Assembly (NCBI GenBank): GCA_003535775.1
Contig: DPYO01000052.1
Location: 1 to 46,821, forward strand
DNA length: 46,821 nt
Reading direction: 5' to 3'
DNA from: Fidelibacterota bacterium
GTDB taxonomy: Bacteria; Fidelibacterota; Marinisomatia; Marinisomatales; UBA8229
Part shown: positions 1 to 8,378 of the stretch, in pieces
Layout: every line of letters begins with the position of its first letter
Position numbering within the stretch: position 1 is the first letter of the stretch
The notes under the pieces: model-generated
What the model was told of the DNA's origin: nothing
The model's input: only the letters and a program-made list of their open reading frames with translations
Database searches by the model: none
Translations under genes and position numbers: made by a program

Positions 1-20
1 ACCAACTGAACTACGATCCC
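1..20 (-). tRNA. 5' end of a tRNA, truncated by the window edge
   Basis: Read on the minus strand, the first 20 bases fit the start of a tRNA: a 7-nt acceptor strand GGGATCG, then TA at positions 8-9, D-stem GTTC, and the A14-G15 ... G18-G19 pattern (AGTTGGT). The anticodon lies outside the window, so identity cannot be given; tRNA-Asp of related bacteria begins in a similar way. It starts 5 nt after the stop codon of the DUF3098 gene and may be co-transcribed with it. Confidence 0.7.
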
Positions 21-25
21 AAAAA

Positions 26-262
26 TTACTGTTTCTTTTTATCCCGGTAGATTAATGCAATCGGAATGATAATCAGGTATCCTACAAAAAGCATAATGGG
101 CGCCAGGGTCAGGCTTTGAAAACTGTTTACAGTCCCCGAAACCATAACGACATAACCAAAAATAATTGTTGCCAGACCGATTGCTCCAAAAAAATAATTC
201 TTTTTTGAAAATGTCCAGCCTTCAAATAAATGGATATTTTTCTCTTCTTTTTTCTTATTCAT
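26..262 (-). CDS. DUF3098-like small membrane protein
   Basis: This 78-residue protein has a charged N-terminus rich in Lys and Glu, an aromatic stretch (residues about 14-24, FEGWTFSKKNY), two hydrophobic membrane segments (about 25-43 and 50-71) and a basic C-terminus. The F-KKNY-GxIGLA pattern before the first helix resembles the DUF3098 family of Bacteroidota and relatives, whose function is not known. It is divergent from mltG and followed closely by a tRNA. No good Shine-Dalgarno sequence precedes the ATG. The family assignment is from recognition only. Confidence 0.7.
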   Translation of the reverse strand: MNKKKEEKNIHLFEGWTFSKKNYFFGAIGLATIIFGYVVMVSGTVNSFQSLTLAPIMLFVGYLIIIPIALIYRDKKKQ

Positions 263-371
263 AAACTGAGAAAGTTACTGTAGTGAAAAGAAGTGAACCA
301 AACGTTTTTCAATAACCAGATGGATAGAATACACCTTTTTATCTTTATTTACTCTATCTGAACTCTATTTG

Positions 372-400
372 TTGACTTAAGTCTGATCAATTTTTAAATT
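372..400 (+). promoter_or_regulatory. Candidate sigma-70 type promoter of mltG
   Basis: TTGACT (372-377) and TAAATT (395-400) are separated by exactly 17 bases and lie just upstream of the mltG ATG at 413, which would leave a very short 5' leader. The match to the -35/-10 consensus is good for the first box and moderate for the second. This rests on sequence alone. Confidence 0.4.
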
Positions 401-412
401 TCGCCCGCTAAA

Positions 413-1453
413 ATGGGTCTTTTTCCTTTTCTTAACCATCCTTTGGGCAAACCTGCACTCGTACTTTTAGGGACTATTGCTGTAAGTATCTTTGCTTTTC
501 ATGGAACAATCGTATTCTGGCCCCAGGATAACCCCTTTGAAACAACACAAGTTGAAATTTCAAAAGGAGCTTCCCTTGCGGTAATAGGCAGTAAATTGAA
601 AGAACAAAAAATCCTTACCAATGAAAGAACATTTTTGATGGCAGTAAAAATACTTGGGCATGAAACAAATATCCCCGCTGGTAAATTCACACTCCGGTAC
701 CCTAAAAATAATTACCAAATAATCCGTCAATTGATCGAAGGAAAACCCATATTAAAAAAAGTTACCCTCCTTGAGGGTTGGACAATGGACAAAATTTCGG
801 AAGCTTTAGAGGCAAAACTTGGGCTCAATAAAAAGGGAGTGCTGGCTCTCTGCAAAAACAGGTCATTTGTCAGTAAAACCGGCATCCCGTCAAAATCATT
901 AGAAGGATTTTTATTCCCGGATACGTATTTTTTTCAGGAGGATGTTTCTCCTGAAGATGTCCTCATTCAAATTATAAAGGAATACCAAAAAAATATTTCA
1001 GATGACCTGCGGAAAAGGGCTGATGAAATGGGATTCAGTGAATTGGAAATGATAACCCTGGCTTCTATTATTGAAGGGGAAGCCATTTATGACACAGAAA
1101 GATCAATAATCTCAGCAGTGTATCATAACAGGTTAAAACTCGGGATGAAGCTTCAGGCAGATCCCACCATCCAATATATCATCAAAGACAGCCCCCGCCG
1201 CCTGCTTAACAGGGATCTTAAAATAAATTCACCGTATAACACATACCTGTATGATGGCCTTCCGCCAGGTCCTGTGAACAACCCTGGGAAGGCTTCAATC
1301 CTCGCGGCTTTATATCCCGATAAAAACGATTATCTCTTTTTTGTTGCCCGGGGAGATGGATATCATACTTTTTCTAAAACCAGGGAAGAACATAACCGTG
1401 CGAAAAAGGCTTTCCAAAAAGTCAGACGTAAATACCAAAAAAAACGGGGGTAA
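413..1453 (+). CDS. mltG: Endolytic murein transglycosylase MltG
   Basis: MltG is an inner-membrane lytic transglycosylase that cleaves nascent peptidoglycan strands and acts as a proposed terminator of glycan elongation. The 346-residue protein has one N-terminal membrane helix (about residues 15-33), a LysM-like region, and the YceG/MltG catalytic domain. The signature LASIIEGEA carries the catalytic Glu and is followed by the conserved VYHNRLKLGMKLQADPTIQY segment; the C-terminal NNPGKASILAAL and HTFSKTREEHN motifs are also typical. Length agrees with the family. Translation probably starts at the ATG at 413, after a plausible promoter. The helicase gene follows 10 nt after the stop, which suggests co-transcription. 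Confidence 0.95.
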   Translation: MGLFPFLNHPLGKPALVLLGTIAVSIFAFHGTIVFWPQDNPFETTQVEISKGASLAVIGSKLKEQKILTNERTFLMAVKILGHETNIPAGKFTLRYPKNNYQIIRQLIEGKPILKKVTLLEGWTMDKISEALEAKLGLNKKGVLALCKNRSFVSKTGIPSKSLEGFLFPDTYFFQEDVSPEDVLIQIIKEYQKNISDDLRKRADEMGFSELEMITLASIIEGEAIYDTERSIISAVYHNRLKLGMKLQADPTIQYIIKDSPRRLLNRDLKINSPYNTYLYDGLPPGPVNNPGKASILAALYPDKNDYLFFVARGDGYHTFSKTREEHNRAKKAFQKVRRKYQKKRG

Positions 1454-1463
1454 AAAAAGAAAT

Positions 1464-3650
1464 ATGGCATCAATAAAACTGAATAAAGTACAACAATCTG
1501 CTGTAGAAGCAATAAATGGGCCCGTGCTTATTTTTGCCGGTGCAGGGAGCGGTAAAACCCGGGTATTAACCCATAAAATATCCTACCTGATTGATTCTGG
1601 TAACTATAAACCGGAAAATATTTTAGCAGTGACTTTTACAAACAAAGCAGCTAAAGAAATGAAAATCCGGGTCCAAAAACTATTAAAAATGAAAAAATTG
1701 GAAATGGATATCAGTACTTTTCATTCAATTTGCGCCCGTTTGCTTCGGTCAGAGATTCATCATCTTGGGTATTCCAATACTTTTGCAATTTATGATGTAG
1801 AAGATCAGACAGCCCTTATAAAAATTGTACTGAATAATCTAACTATATCAAAAGATACGTTAACGCCAAAGGTAGCCCGGTCACAAATCAGTTATTTTAA
1901 GAATAAAATGATCACCCCGGTTACTGTCCAGGAAAAAGCCCGTACAAAGCTGGATGGTATGATAGGAGATGTCTATCAGGCATACCAGACAGCCTTAAAA
2001 GAAAATAATGCTGCAGATTTTGATGATTTGCTCATCCTGCCCCTGGAACTATTTAAACACCACCCCGAAATTCTCAAAAAATACCAAAAGAAATGGAAAT
2101 ATATTTTAGTGGATGAGTACCAGGATACAAATCAGGCTCAGTTTTTATTTGTGAGTAAACTGGCAGAAGCCCATCATCAAATATGCGTAGTAGGCGATGA
2201 TGACCAATCAATTTATAGTTGGCGGGGAGCAGATATCAAAAATATCCTGGACTTTAAAAAGAAATTTCCTGGCTGTTCCACGTTCACCCTTGAAAAAAAT
2301 TACCGCTCTACTCAACAGATACTGAGTGCAGCAACAGCAGTAGTTAAAAAAAACAAGGACAGAAAACCGAAAACAATGAAATCGGCTAATGGTGCAGGAG
2401 ATAAAATTGGATTGTTCGAAACCGTGGATGAAATGGAAGAAGCTGATGCGATTGTTTCCGCCTTGGAGAAAGAAATAAACCTGAACAAGCGAACGTTTCA
2501 GGACTTTGCAGTATTATACCGAACAAACGCCCAATCCCGGGCTCTTGAAGACAGTTTTCGGAGACAAGGGATTCCCTATACTATCGTTGGCGGTATTCGA
2601 TTTTATGAACGGGCAGAAGTAAAAAACCTCCTTGCGTATTTGAAATTCATCGTGAACATGAAAGATACTATCTCCCTTCGTAGAATAATCAACTTCCCTC
2701 CCCGGGGGATCGGGTTAAAAACTGTGGATAAATGTGTAACCTATGCTGAAAAAGTGAAAAAGGAATTATTTGAAATTTTACCTGAGGGAACCAAGGTTGG
2801 TGTACGAGGCAAACAATGCGAATCTTTACTGAAATTCCATGACACAATTCAAAAATATAACGATCTTCTGAAGAAGGTCAATGCAGGGGAATTGGCACGG
2901 TCATTGGTAGATGAAATGAAAGTCCTTAGCTATTACAAAAAATTAAATACACCTGAAGATAATGAAAGATATAACAATGTGCTGGAATTATTGAACAGTA
3001 TCGATGCTTTTTTAAAACGAAAGCCAGAAGGCGATATAAGAGAATTTATTGAAGAGGTTGCCCTCTTAACAGATATCGATAACTGGAATGATGAGACCAA
3101 TTCTGTAACACTGATGACACTCCATTCAGCAAAGGGACTTGAATTTCCCGTCATATTTATTACCGGGCTTGAAGATGGACTGCTTCCTTTCTACAATGCG
3201 TTTAATAACCAGAAAGAAATGGAAGAAGAAAGACGATTGTTTTATGTTGGATTAACCCGTGCCATCGAAAAAGTCTATTTATTATATGCCAGGAATCGAC
3301 GAAAAATGGGCTTGGATTATGCAGTGGGCTTGGCATCACGCTTCCTAAAAGAGATACCAGTAAAATACCTTGAAAATATATCTTTCAACTCAGCGTTAAT
3401 GCGGAAAGTTACTACTAGTAATCGAGGAAAGAAAACAAAGGTAAAAGTGACCCGCAGCATTACTTTATTTGATGATTTCATGGCAGGCGATTATGTGAAA
3501 CATGCCATTTTCGGCATCGGAAAAATAATGGCTTTAAGCGGTTCAGGTGAAAACCAGCGGGTTGGAGTAGTCTTCAAAGATGGGCTAAAGAAAAAACTTA
3601 TTGTAAAATATGCAAACCTGAAAAAAGTTGATACTCCAGCTGTAACTTAA
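1464..3650 (+). CDS. pcrA: UvrD/PcrA-type superfamily 1 DNA helicase
   Basis: This 728-residue 3'-5' DNA helicase belongs to the UvrD/PcrA group, which acts in nucleotide excision repair, mismatch repair and removal of RecA filaments. Visible motifs in order are Walker A AGAGSGKT (residues 25-32), motif Ia TFTNKAAKEM, motif II LVDEYQDTN, motif III GDDDQSIYSWRGAD, motif IV LEKNYRST, motif V TLHSAKGLEF and motif VI EERRLFYVGLTRA. The C-terminal 50 residues (GDYVKHAIFGIGKI onward) look like the PcrA Tudor-like domain that contacts RNA polymerase. The open frame extends back into mltG, but the ATG at 1464, just after the mltG stop, gives the family N-terminus (LNKVQQSAVEA). Confidence 0.93.
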   Translation: MASIKLNKVQQSAVEAINGPVLIFAGAGSGKTRVLTHKISYLIDSGNYKPENILAVTFTNKAAKEMKIRVQKLLKMKKLEMDISTFHSICARLLRSEIHHLGYSNTFAIYDVEDQTALIKIVLNNLTISKDTLTPKVARSQISYFKNKMITPVTVQEKARTKLDGMIGDVYQAYQTALKENNAADFDDLLILPLELFKHHPEILKKYQKKWKYILVDEYQDTNQAQFLFVSKLAEAHHQICVVGDDDQSIYSWRGADIKNILDFKKKFPGCSTFTLEKNYRSTQQILSAATAVVKKNKDRKPKTMKSANGAGDKIGLFETVDEMEEADAIVSALEKEINLNKRTFQDFAVLYRTNAQSRALEDSFRRQGIPYTIVGGIRFYERAEVKNLLAYLKFIVNMKDTISLRRIINFPPRGIGLKTVDKCVTYAEKVKKELFEILPEGTKVGVRGKQCESLLKFHDTIQKYNDLLKKVNAGELARSLVDEMKVLSYYKKLNTPEDNERYNNVLELLNSIDAFLKRKPEGDIREFIEEVALLTDIDNWNDETNSVTLMTLHSAKGLEFPVIFITGLEDGLLPFYNAFNNQKEMEEERRLFYVGLTRAIEKVYLLYARNRRKMGLDYAVGLASRFLKEIPVKYLENISFNSALMRKVTTSNRGKKTKVKVTRSITLFDDFMAGDYVKHAIFGIGKIMALSGSGENQRVGVVFKDGLKKKLIVKYANLKKVDTPAVT

Positions 3651-3739
3651 TTTCTTTTCCCCCTACTTTTTTCCCGAAATTTAAAAGTACTTTTTAACCC
3701 CTAAACTTCTTTTAGTTTATTATTTTCTTTCCTAACTTC

Positions 3740-3758
3740 ATTGAGACTCAATCTCAAT
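3740..3758 (+). promoter_or_regulatory. Fur box upstream of fur-feoAB
   Basis: ATTGAGACTCAATCTCAAT is a 19-bp inverted repeat with 7-bp arms ATTGAGA/TCTCAAT around a 5-bp centre, the same size and architecture as the classical Fur box. Overlapping smaller palindromes (TTGAG-A-CTCAA) are typical of Fur sites. It lies 11 bp before the fur ATG, so it would support autoregulation and iron control of the whole operon. The Shine-Dalgarno sequence AGGGGA follows at 3759-3764. Confidence 0.7.
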
Positions 3759-3769
3759 AGGGGATCATA

Positions 3770-4204
3770 ATGCATAACACAGACATACTGAAACAAATTC
3801 TCCACAAGGAAAATCTTCGCTATACCCAACAAAGACAGGAGGTGTGGGATGAAATCTGTGCTTCAGACGAACATCAGGATGCAGAGAATATTTACAATTC
3901 ATTGCGGAAGCGCCAGATCAAGGTATCCCGTGCTACCGTCTACCGCACCATTGATGTCCTTGTAAAAAATAACCTCGTCCGCCGGTTGAACCTGGGCGAT
4001 GGACGATCCCGGTTCGAGAATAAAATAGGAATTGAACACCATGATCATATCGTGTGTTTGGATTGTAGGAAAATCGTAGAATTTATGGATGAAACGATTG
4101 AAAAGATGCAAATCCAGATTGCCAAAGAACAAGGGTTCGAAATAGTCCGGCATGTACACCAGTTGTTTGGTCGCTGTCTGGATGAAAAATGTCCAAACAA
4201 ATGA
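3770..4204 (+). CDS. fur: Fur-family ferric uptake regulator
   Basis: This 144-residue metalloregulator has an N-terminal winged helix (recognition helix near VSRATVYRTIDVL, residues 52-64) and a C-terminal metal-binding dimerisation domain. HHDH (90-93), CLDC (96-99) and the second Cys pair C136/C141 are the expected regulatory and structural metal sites. A clean Shine-Dalgarno sequence (AGGGGA) fixes the ATG at 3770. The gene is the first of an overlapping set with feoA and feoB, so its regulon here is ferrous iron uptake. A Zur or PerR specificity cannot be fully excluded from sequence, but the feo context and adjacent Fur-box palindrome favour Fur. Confidence 0.9.
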   Translation: MHNTDILKQILHKENLRYTQQRQEVWDEICASDEHQDAENIYNSLRKRQIKVSRATVYRTIDVLVKNNLVRRLNLGDGRSRFENKIGIEHHDHIVCLDCRKIVEFMDETIEKMQIQIAKEQGFEIVRHVHQLFGRCLDEKCPNK

Positions 4205-4422
4205 CAATTGCTTCATTGGAAGCAGATGAAATTGCTACAATCGAAGGTTATTTGAATGAACAGGTATCCCAATCCAGGTTGGTGGAAATGGGACTTCTTC
4301 CCGGCACCCCGGTACGGTTGATCAAGAAAATACCCTTGAATGGGCCTGTGGAAATTAAGGTGCGGGATTTTTATCTATCTTTGAGACGAAAAGACGCTCA
4401 AAATATTCTGGTTAAGAAATGA
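4201..4422 (+). CDS. feoA: Ferrous iron transport accessory protein FeoA
   Basis: FeoA is a small cytosolic SH3-like protein that assists the FeoB transporter. The 73 residues contain the family core LVEMGLLPGTPVRLIKKIPLNGPVEI and the C-terminal LSLRRKDAQNILV. I chose the ATG at 4201 because it overlaps the fur stop (ATGA) and aligns with the usual FeoA N-terminus (MTIASLEADEIATI). An ATG at 4189, which has a better-placed GGA upstream, would add four residues. The stop overlaps the feoB start by 4 nt, so translation of fur, feoA and feoB appears coupled. Confidence 0.9.
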   Translation: MTIASLEADEIATIEGYLNEQVSQSRLVEMGLLPGTPVRLIKKIPLNGPVEIKVRDFYLSLRRKDAQNILVKK

Positions 4423-6584
4423 CTTCAGCATCAGCAATGAAGGATCGAGGCACTAACTGGATTGCCTTGCTGGGGAACCCAAATTCCGGGAAAACGGCGC
4501 TGTTTAATCTCCTCACCGGATTAAACCAGAAAGTATCTAATTACCCAGGGATAACCGTAGAAAGAAAAATTGGGCATGCAGTTTTGAGTGACCAATTCCA
4601 GGTAGAGGTTCTGGATCTTCCAGGGACTTACAGCCTGGCTCCTGAATCTTTTGATGAACGGATTGTGTCAGAGGAAATTCTCTCCTGGCTTCACGGACCT
4701 TCTCCACCCCGGGTCATTGTCTCCGTTGTAGACGCATCCAATCTGGAGCGCAACCTGTACCTCACTTCTCAACTGTTGGACCTGAACATCCCAGTCGTTG
4801 TTGCTTTGACCATGATGGACCTCGTAGAACAAAATGATCACACTATACCTCCGGAAAAATTGTGTGAAGAATTGGAAGCTGCAGAAGTATTACACGTGTC
4901 TGTACGGAAAAATTGGGGTGTGAAAGAATTGAAGGAAGCAATTGCACGGGTGATAAACGAACCTGTAAATGGAAAATCCGACCTGCCACTCACCTTGAGC
5001 GGGCCTGTGCGTTCCTCCCTAGTTCATCTGACGGAATTTTTCAAAAAGGAATTTGGATATGGATCGAGGCTTGCCTGGGCACAGGCTTTAAGAATTATTA
5101 CCCGTGATTCCGTACTGGACGGATTTCTTCAGGCCCAGCTGGATGGACAAAAAATGGGTGATGAGCAGATCAGGGATCTTCAAAAATTACGGGATGCCTC
5201 CAGCGCTGAATTAAAGAGCCAGGGACACCATCCCAAAACTCTTGAAGCCCATCTCCGTTATCGTTGGCTGGATGGGGTCTTAAATCGAGCTGGTAAACCA
5301 AGAAAACTAACTGTGGATCGTTCTACCGTCAGTGAAAAAGCAGACCAGATATTAACTCACCCTTTCCTTGGTCCGGTTATTTTTATTGGACTTCTTACAA
5401 TTATGTTCCAATCAATTTTTACTTGGGCAACAGTACCTATGGACTGGATCACACAGGGCGTTGCCATCCTTGGTGAATGGGTTTTGGTTTTCCTTCCTGC
5501 CGGTATGCTCCGTGATTTAACTGTAGAGGGAATCATTGGGGGTGTTGGTGCTATTCTCATATTTCTGCCCCAAATCATGATCCTGGTTTTTTTTATGACC
5601 CTGTTGGAAGATTCCGGATATATGGCCAGAGTTGCTTTTATGCTGGATCACCTCATGACCAAGATGGGCCTCCACGGACGGTCCGTCTTTCCTATGATGA
5701 CCGGTTATGCCTGCGCTATTCCCGGGATCATGGCAGCCCGGACTATTGACAGTTGGAAAGAACGGCTGGTGACAATTCTGGTTCTGCCGCTCATGAGCTG
5801 TAGCGCCCGTCTCCCTGTTTATGCACTTATGATTGGCGCCTTCATTCCCCATAAAAAAGTACTGGGTCTGTTCAATACGCAGGGACTCACTCTAGTTATA
5901 ATGTATTTGATGGGTACTGTCACTGCACTGGTCTTAGCGAAAATATTTAGTTATTTTATTCATCAAAAAGGACAATCATCCTTCATAATGGAAATGCCTC
6001 CTTACCGCCTCCCGTTAACAAGATCCGTGACACGGCAGGTTATTCTCCGCAGTAAACTGTTCGTCATTAATGCGGGGAAAATAATAATGGCAATTTCTAT
6101 CGTACTCTGGTTCCTGGCATCATATCCAAAGCTTGAAAAAACCAATGAAAATATAAACCCGATTCACCACAGCTATGCCGGTAAAATCGGTCATGCCATA
6201 GAACCTTTTATCAAACCTCTAGGTTTCGATTGGAAAATTGGAATCGGATTGATAACCTCTTTTGCAGCCCGGGAAGTAATGGTAACCACCCTGGCTACCA
6301 TTTACAACGTGGAAGCCGGAGGTAAAGATGTAGTCCTCCTTACACAAGCTTTACAGGAGGACAAAGATCCCCAGACAGGAGAACTTGTATATTCTCCCTT
6401 GGTAGCTCTGTCCCTGATGGTTTTCTTTGTGTATGCTGCCCAGTGTATGGCAACATTCGCCATCGTACGGAATGAGACCAATACCTGGAAATGGCCATTT
6501 TTTATGATTTTTTATATGAACGCTTTAGCTTATTTAGCATCTCTGTGTGTATATCAGGGAGGACAATTGTTGGGGTTCAGTTAA
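4419..6584 (+). CDS. feoB: Ferrous iron transporter FeoB
   Basis: FeoB imports Fe(II) across the inner membrane. The 721-residue protein has an N-terminal G domain with G1 GNPNSGKT (residues 19-26), G2 near NYPGITVER, G3 DLPG (66-69) and G4 TMMD (131-134, Thr where Asn is usual), then a helical linker and two Gate-type transmembrane cores. The conserved GYACAIPGIMAARTI and SCSARLPVYALMIGAF motifs of the first Gate domain and FAAREVMVTTLATIYNVE of the second are present. The start overlaps the feoA stop (ATGA). The next gene begins within the feoB stop (TAATG), which continues the coupling. Regulation by Fur is expected from the site at 3740-3758. Confidence 0.95.
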   Translation: MTSASAMKDRGTNWIALLGNPNSGKTALFNLLTGLNQKVSNYPGITVERKIGHAVLSDQFQVEVLDLPGTYSLAPESFDERIVSEEILSWLHGPSPPRVIVSVVDASNLERNLYLTSQLLDLNIPVVVALTMMDLVEQNDHTIPPEKLCEELEAAEVLHVSVRKNWGVKELKEAIARVINEPVNGKSDLPLTLSGPVRSSLVHLTEFFKKEFGYGSRLAWAQALRIITRDSVLDGFLQAQLDGQKMGDEQIRDLQKLRDASSAELKSQGHHPKTLEAHLRYRWLDGVLNRAGKPRKLTVDRSTVSEKADQILTHPFLGPVIFIGLLTIMFQSIFTWATVPMDWITQGVAILGEWVLVFLPAGMLRDLTVEGIIGGVGAILIFLPQIMILVFFMTLLEDSGYMARVAFMLDHLMTKMGLHGRSVFPMMTGYACAIPGIMAARTIDSWKERLVTILVLPLMSCSARLPVYALMIGAFIPHKKVLGLFNTQGLTLVIMYLMGTVTALVLAKIFSYFIHQKGQSSFIMEMPPYRLPLTRSVTRQVILRSKLFVINAGKIIMAISIVLWFLASYPKLEKTNENINPIHHSYAGKIGHAIEPFIKPLGFDWKIGIGLITSFAAREVMVTTLATIYNVEAGGKDVVLLTQALQEDKDPQTGELVYSPLVALSLMVFFVYAAQCMATFAIVRNETNTWKWPFFMIFYMNALAYLASLCVYQGGQLLGFS

Positions 6585-6739
6585 TGGAATGGCAAACAAC
6601 TATTGCTCTTGTTCTCGGATTTTTGGCATTGGTATATGCCGGGTGGTGTTTTCTACGACAGTTCTTTCAAGTAGAGAAAAAACCTGAGTGTGAGGACTGC
6701 CCTGTTCCCAATCAGAAGGGGAAAAAGAGTAAAGCTTGA
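6584..6739 (+). CDS. FeoB-associated Cys-rich membrane protein
   Basis: This 51-residue protein has one transmembrane helix (about residues 5-25) followed by a short basic tail with CEDC. This layout and its position after feoB match the FeoB_associated family (PF12669), a small partner of unknown mechanism often annotated beside or in place of FeoC. The ATG at 6584 shares a base with the feoB stop (TAATG), so translation is coupled. The open frame upstream of that ATG lies inside feoB and is not meaningful. Confidence 0.8.
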   Translation: MEWQTTIALVLGFLALVYAGWCFLRQFFQVEKKPECEDCPVPNQKGKKSKA

Positions 6740-6767
6740 AAACCAGAAGTATAGAAATAGATTTCGT

Positions 6768-7259
6768 TCAACTATCCAGCAGGGTTTTCGCCATGGCTAA
6801 GTTGTTTTTCCCTTTTTTCGAAATCAGTTCAAATCCAAGAGAGTTGTAGAGTTTTATTGCCGGCTCATTTCCGGAAAAAACTCTTAAAGTGAGGTTGGTA
6901 CAATTTCTGTCTTTTGCCCAGGATTCAGCTTGATGAATGAGTTTTCGGGCATACCCCCTTTTTCGGTGTTCCCGGTCTACATATAAATGAAATAAATGTC
7001 CCCGATTTTCTTCCGAAACAAAACTCAGGCTCAGGTAAGCAACAATCCATTCATTTTCCCGAAGAATCCAGGTTTTCTTTTCCCCTTCAGAATAGGAAAG
7101 CTTCACCCATTTTTCAAAACGGAAGGGATAATTCATTCGGGGGTCAGTCAAGTTCAATGCTTTTGGATCTGAAAACCAATTTTTCAGACAGGACTGAAGT
7201 ACCTTTCTATCTCGTTGTTTGGAATAACTGACTTTTTTTATTGTAATATTTTCTGACAT
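6768..7259 (-). CDS. GNAT-family N-acetyltransferase
   Basis: This 163-residue protein shows the acetyl-CoA binding motif A of the GNAT fold, LYVDREHRKRGYARKLIHQAE (R/Q-x-x-G-x-G/A type), followed by motif B near LRVFSGNEPAIKLYNSLGFE. The substrate is unknown; the overall look is of a small-molecule or ribosomal-protein acetyltransferase. I use the ATG at 7259 (MSENITIKK); the longer open frame back to 7379 runs over the opposite-strand gene start and lacks domain similarity. It is convergent with the feo operon and divergent from the YhaM-like gene. Confidence 0.85.
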   Translation of the reverse strand: MSENITIKKVSYSKQRDRKVLQSCLKNWFSDPKALNLTDPRMNYPFRFEKWVKLSYSEGEKKTWILRENEWIVAYLSLSFVSEENRGHLFHLYVDREHRKRGYARKLIHQAESWAKDRNCTNLTLRVFSGNEPAIKLYNSLGFELISKKGKNNLAMAKTLLDS

Positions 7260-7363
7260 ATCGTGGTTAAATTTACCCTGTAATTTTTCGTACAACAGAA
7301 ATTTTCTATTGGTGCAAATGAGATATTGACATGGGTTAGAAGATAGGGGAAAATTCTCCTGCA

Positions 7364-8326
7364 GTGAAACAGATAACACCTATTCAAAAATTCAAAGAAG
7401 GTGCAACCATACAGGGATTTTATCTCTGCGTAGAAAAACATCTGCGACACACACGCACTGGGGATTTGTACCTGGACCTAGTTTTACGGGACCGCACCGG
7501 CCAGATTAGCGCAAAAGTCTGGGACAAGGTGGAAGAATATCAACCCAAGTTCACAAGCGGTGATCCCGTTGCTGCTGCAGGAGTGGTGGAATCTTTTCAT
7601 GATCGCCTCCAGCTGGTAGTAAAACGGATCAATAAGGCGACGATTCAGTCCTATGCCCGATATGGTTTTGATCCCGCCCTGGTAGTCCCTGCCTCGAAAC
7701 GGGATCCCAAGGAGATGTGGCAGGAGTTAATGGAGATAGCTAAGGGGATTGAGAACAGGTACCTGCGCCGGCTTGTGGGCCTTATATACCGGGAAAACAA
7801 GAAAGAATTAATGATCCATCCAGCCTCGATTCTGTCCCATTACAGTTACAGGTCAGGATTATTGGAAAGCATTCTCTCCATGGCAACAATAGGTTCTTCA
7901 ATAGGCGATAGTTTTGATTTGGATAAGGATGTATTGATGACGGGTATTTTGCTTCATAATGTTGGGAAACTGAAGGAGTTATCCGCAGGTTTGGAAACGG
8001 ATTGCACCAATGAAGGTAATTTCCTGGGACACCCTGTGCTAAGCAGGGATATTGTTCGGGAGGCAACCGGGAAAATAAAGGGATTCCCAGCATCTCAACA
8101 GCTTAAGCTGGAACACATGATCCTGGCACATCGAGGTAGACTGGAATGGCGGGATAACCTGAAACCAAATAATCTGGAAGCACTTCTCCTGCACCTGATT
8201 CACAATCTGGACAAGCAAATGAATTTGATGAAAAAATCCATCGAAGAAGATGTGGAAGACGGAGAATGGACTGCACGTGTTAACCCTCTATACATACCCC
8301 TGTATAAAGGCAAAACAAAAAAATAA
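7364..8326 (+). CDS. YhaM-like OB-fold/HD-domain protein with degenerate active site
   Basis: The 320-residue protein has the layout of YhaM-type 3'-5' exoribonucleases: an N-terminal OB-fold nucleic-acid binding domain (about residues 8-95, with LYLDLVLRDRTGQISAKVWD) and a C-terminal HD domain (about 150-290). The catalytic residues are altered. The GLLEH His is Ser (GLLES, 165-169), the HD pair is His-Asn (LLHN, 196-199), the ILSHHG motif is ILAHRG and the late D-N-x-D motif is HNLD. GHP (222-224) is intact. It may bind RNA without cutting it, or use altered metal ligands. The start is GTG at 7364; a possible Shine-Dalgarno AGGGGA is rather far (14 nt). It heads a run with the ECF S component and a barrel protein. 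Confidence 0.8.
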   Translation: MKQITPIQKFKEGATIQGFYLCVEKHLRHTRTGDLYLDLVLRDRTGQISAKVWDKVEEYQPKFTSGDPVAAAGVVESFHDRLQLVVKRINKATIQSYARYGFDPALVVPASKRDPKEMWQELMEIAKGIENRYLRRLVGLIYRENKKELMIHPASILSHYSYRSGLLESILSMATIGSSIGDSFDLDKDVLMTGILLHNVGKLKELSAGLETDCTNEGNFLGHPVLSRDIVREATGKIKGFPASQQLKLEHMILAHRGRLEWRDNLKPNNLEALLLHLIHNLDKQMNLMKKSIEEDVEDGEWTARVNPLYIPLYKGKTKK

Positions 8327-8378
8327 GATGGGAGACAAACTTTTTCTTTTATCAAATGGAATTCTCCAGGCTTGATCT

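Noticed and set aside
1341..1463. N-terminal extension of the helicase frame
   Set aside because: It overlaps the conserved end of mltG; the ATG at 1464 gives the normal family N-terminus.
3703..3735. Possible terminator after pcrA (TAAACT/AGTTTA hairpin followed by T-rich sequence)
   Set aside because: The stem has only 6 pairs, mostly A-T, so chance is likely; not listed as a feature.
5517..5852. Minus-strand ORF of 111 codons inside feoB
   Set aside because: Shadow of the well-supported feoB gene; low-complexity His-rich product without family features.
7260..7379. Longer start for the GNAT acetyltransferase
   Set aside because: It would overlap the start of the divergent YhaM-like gene, and the added 40 residues show no domain similarity.
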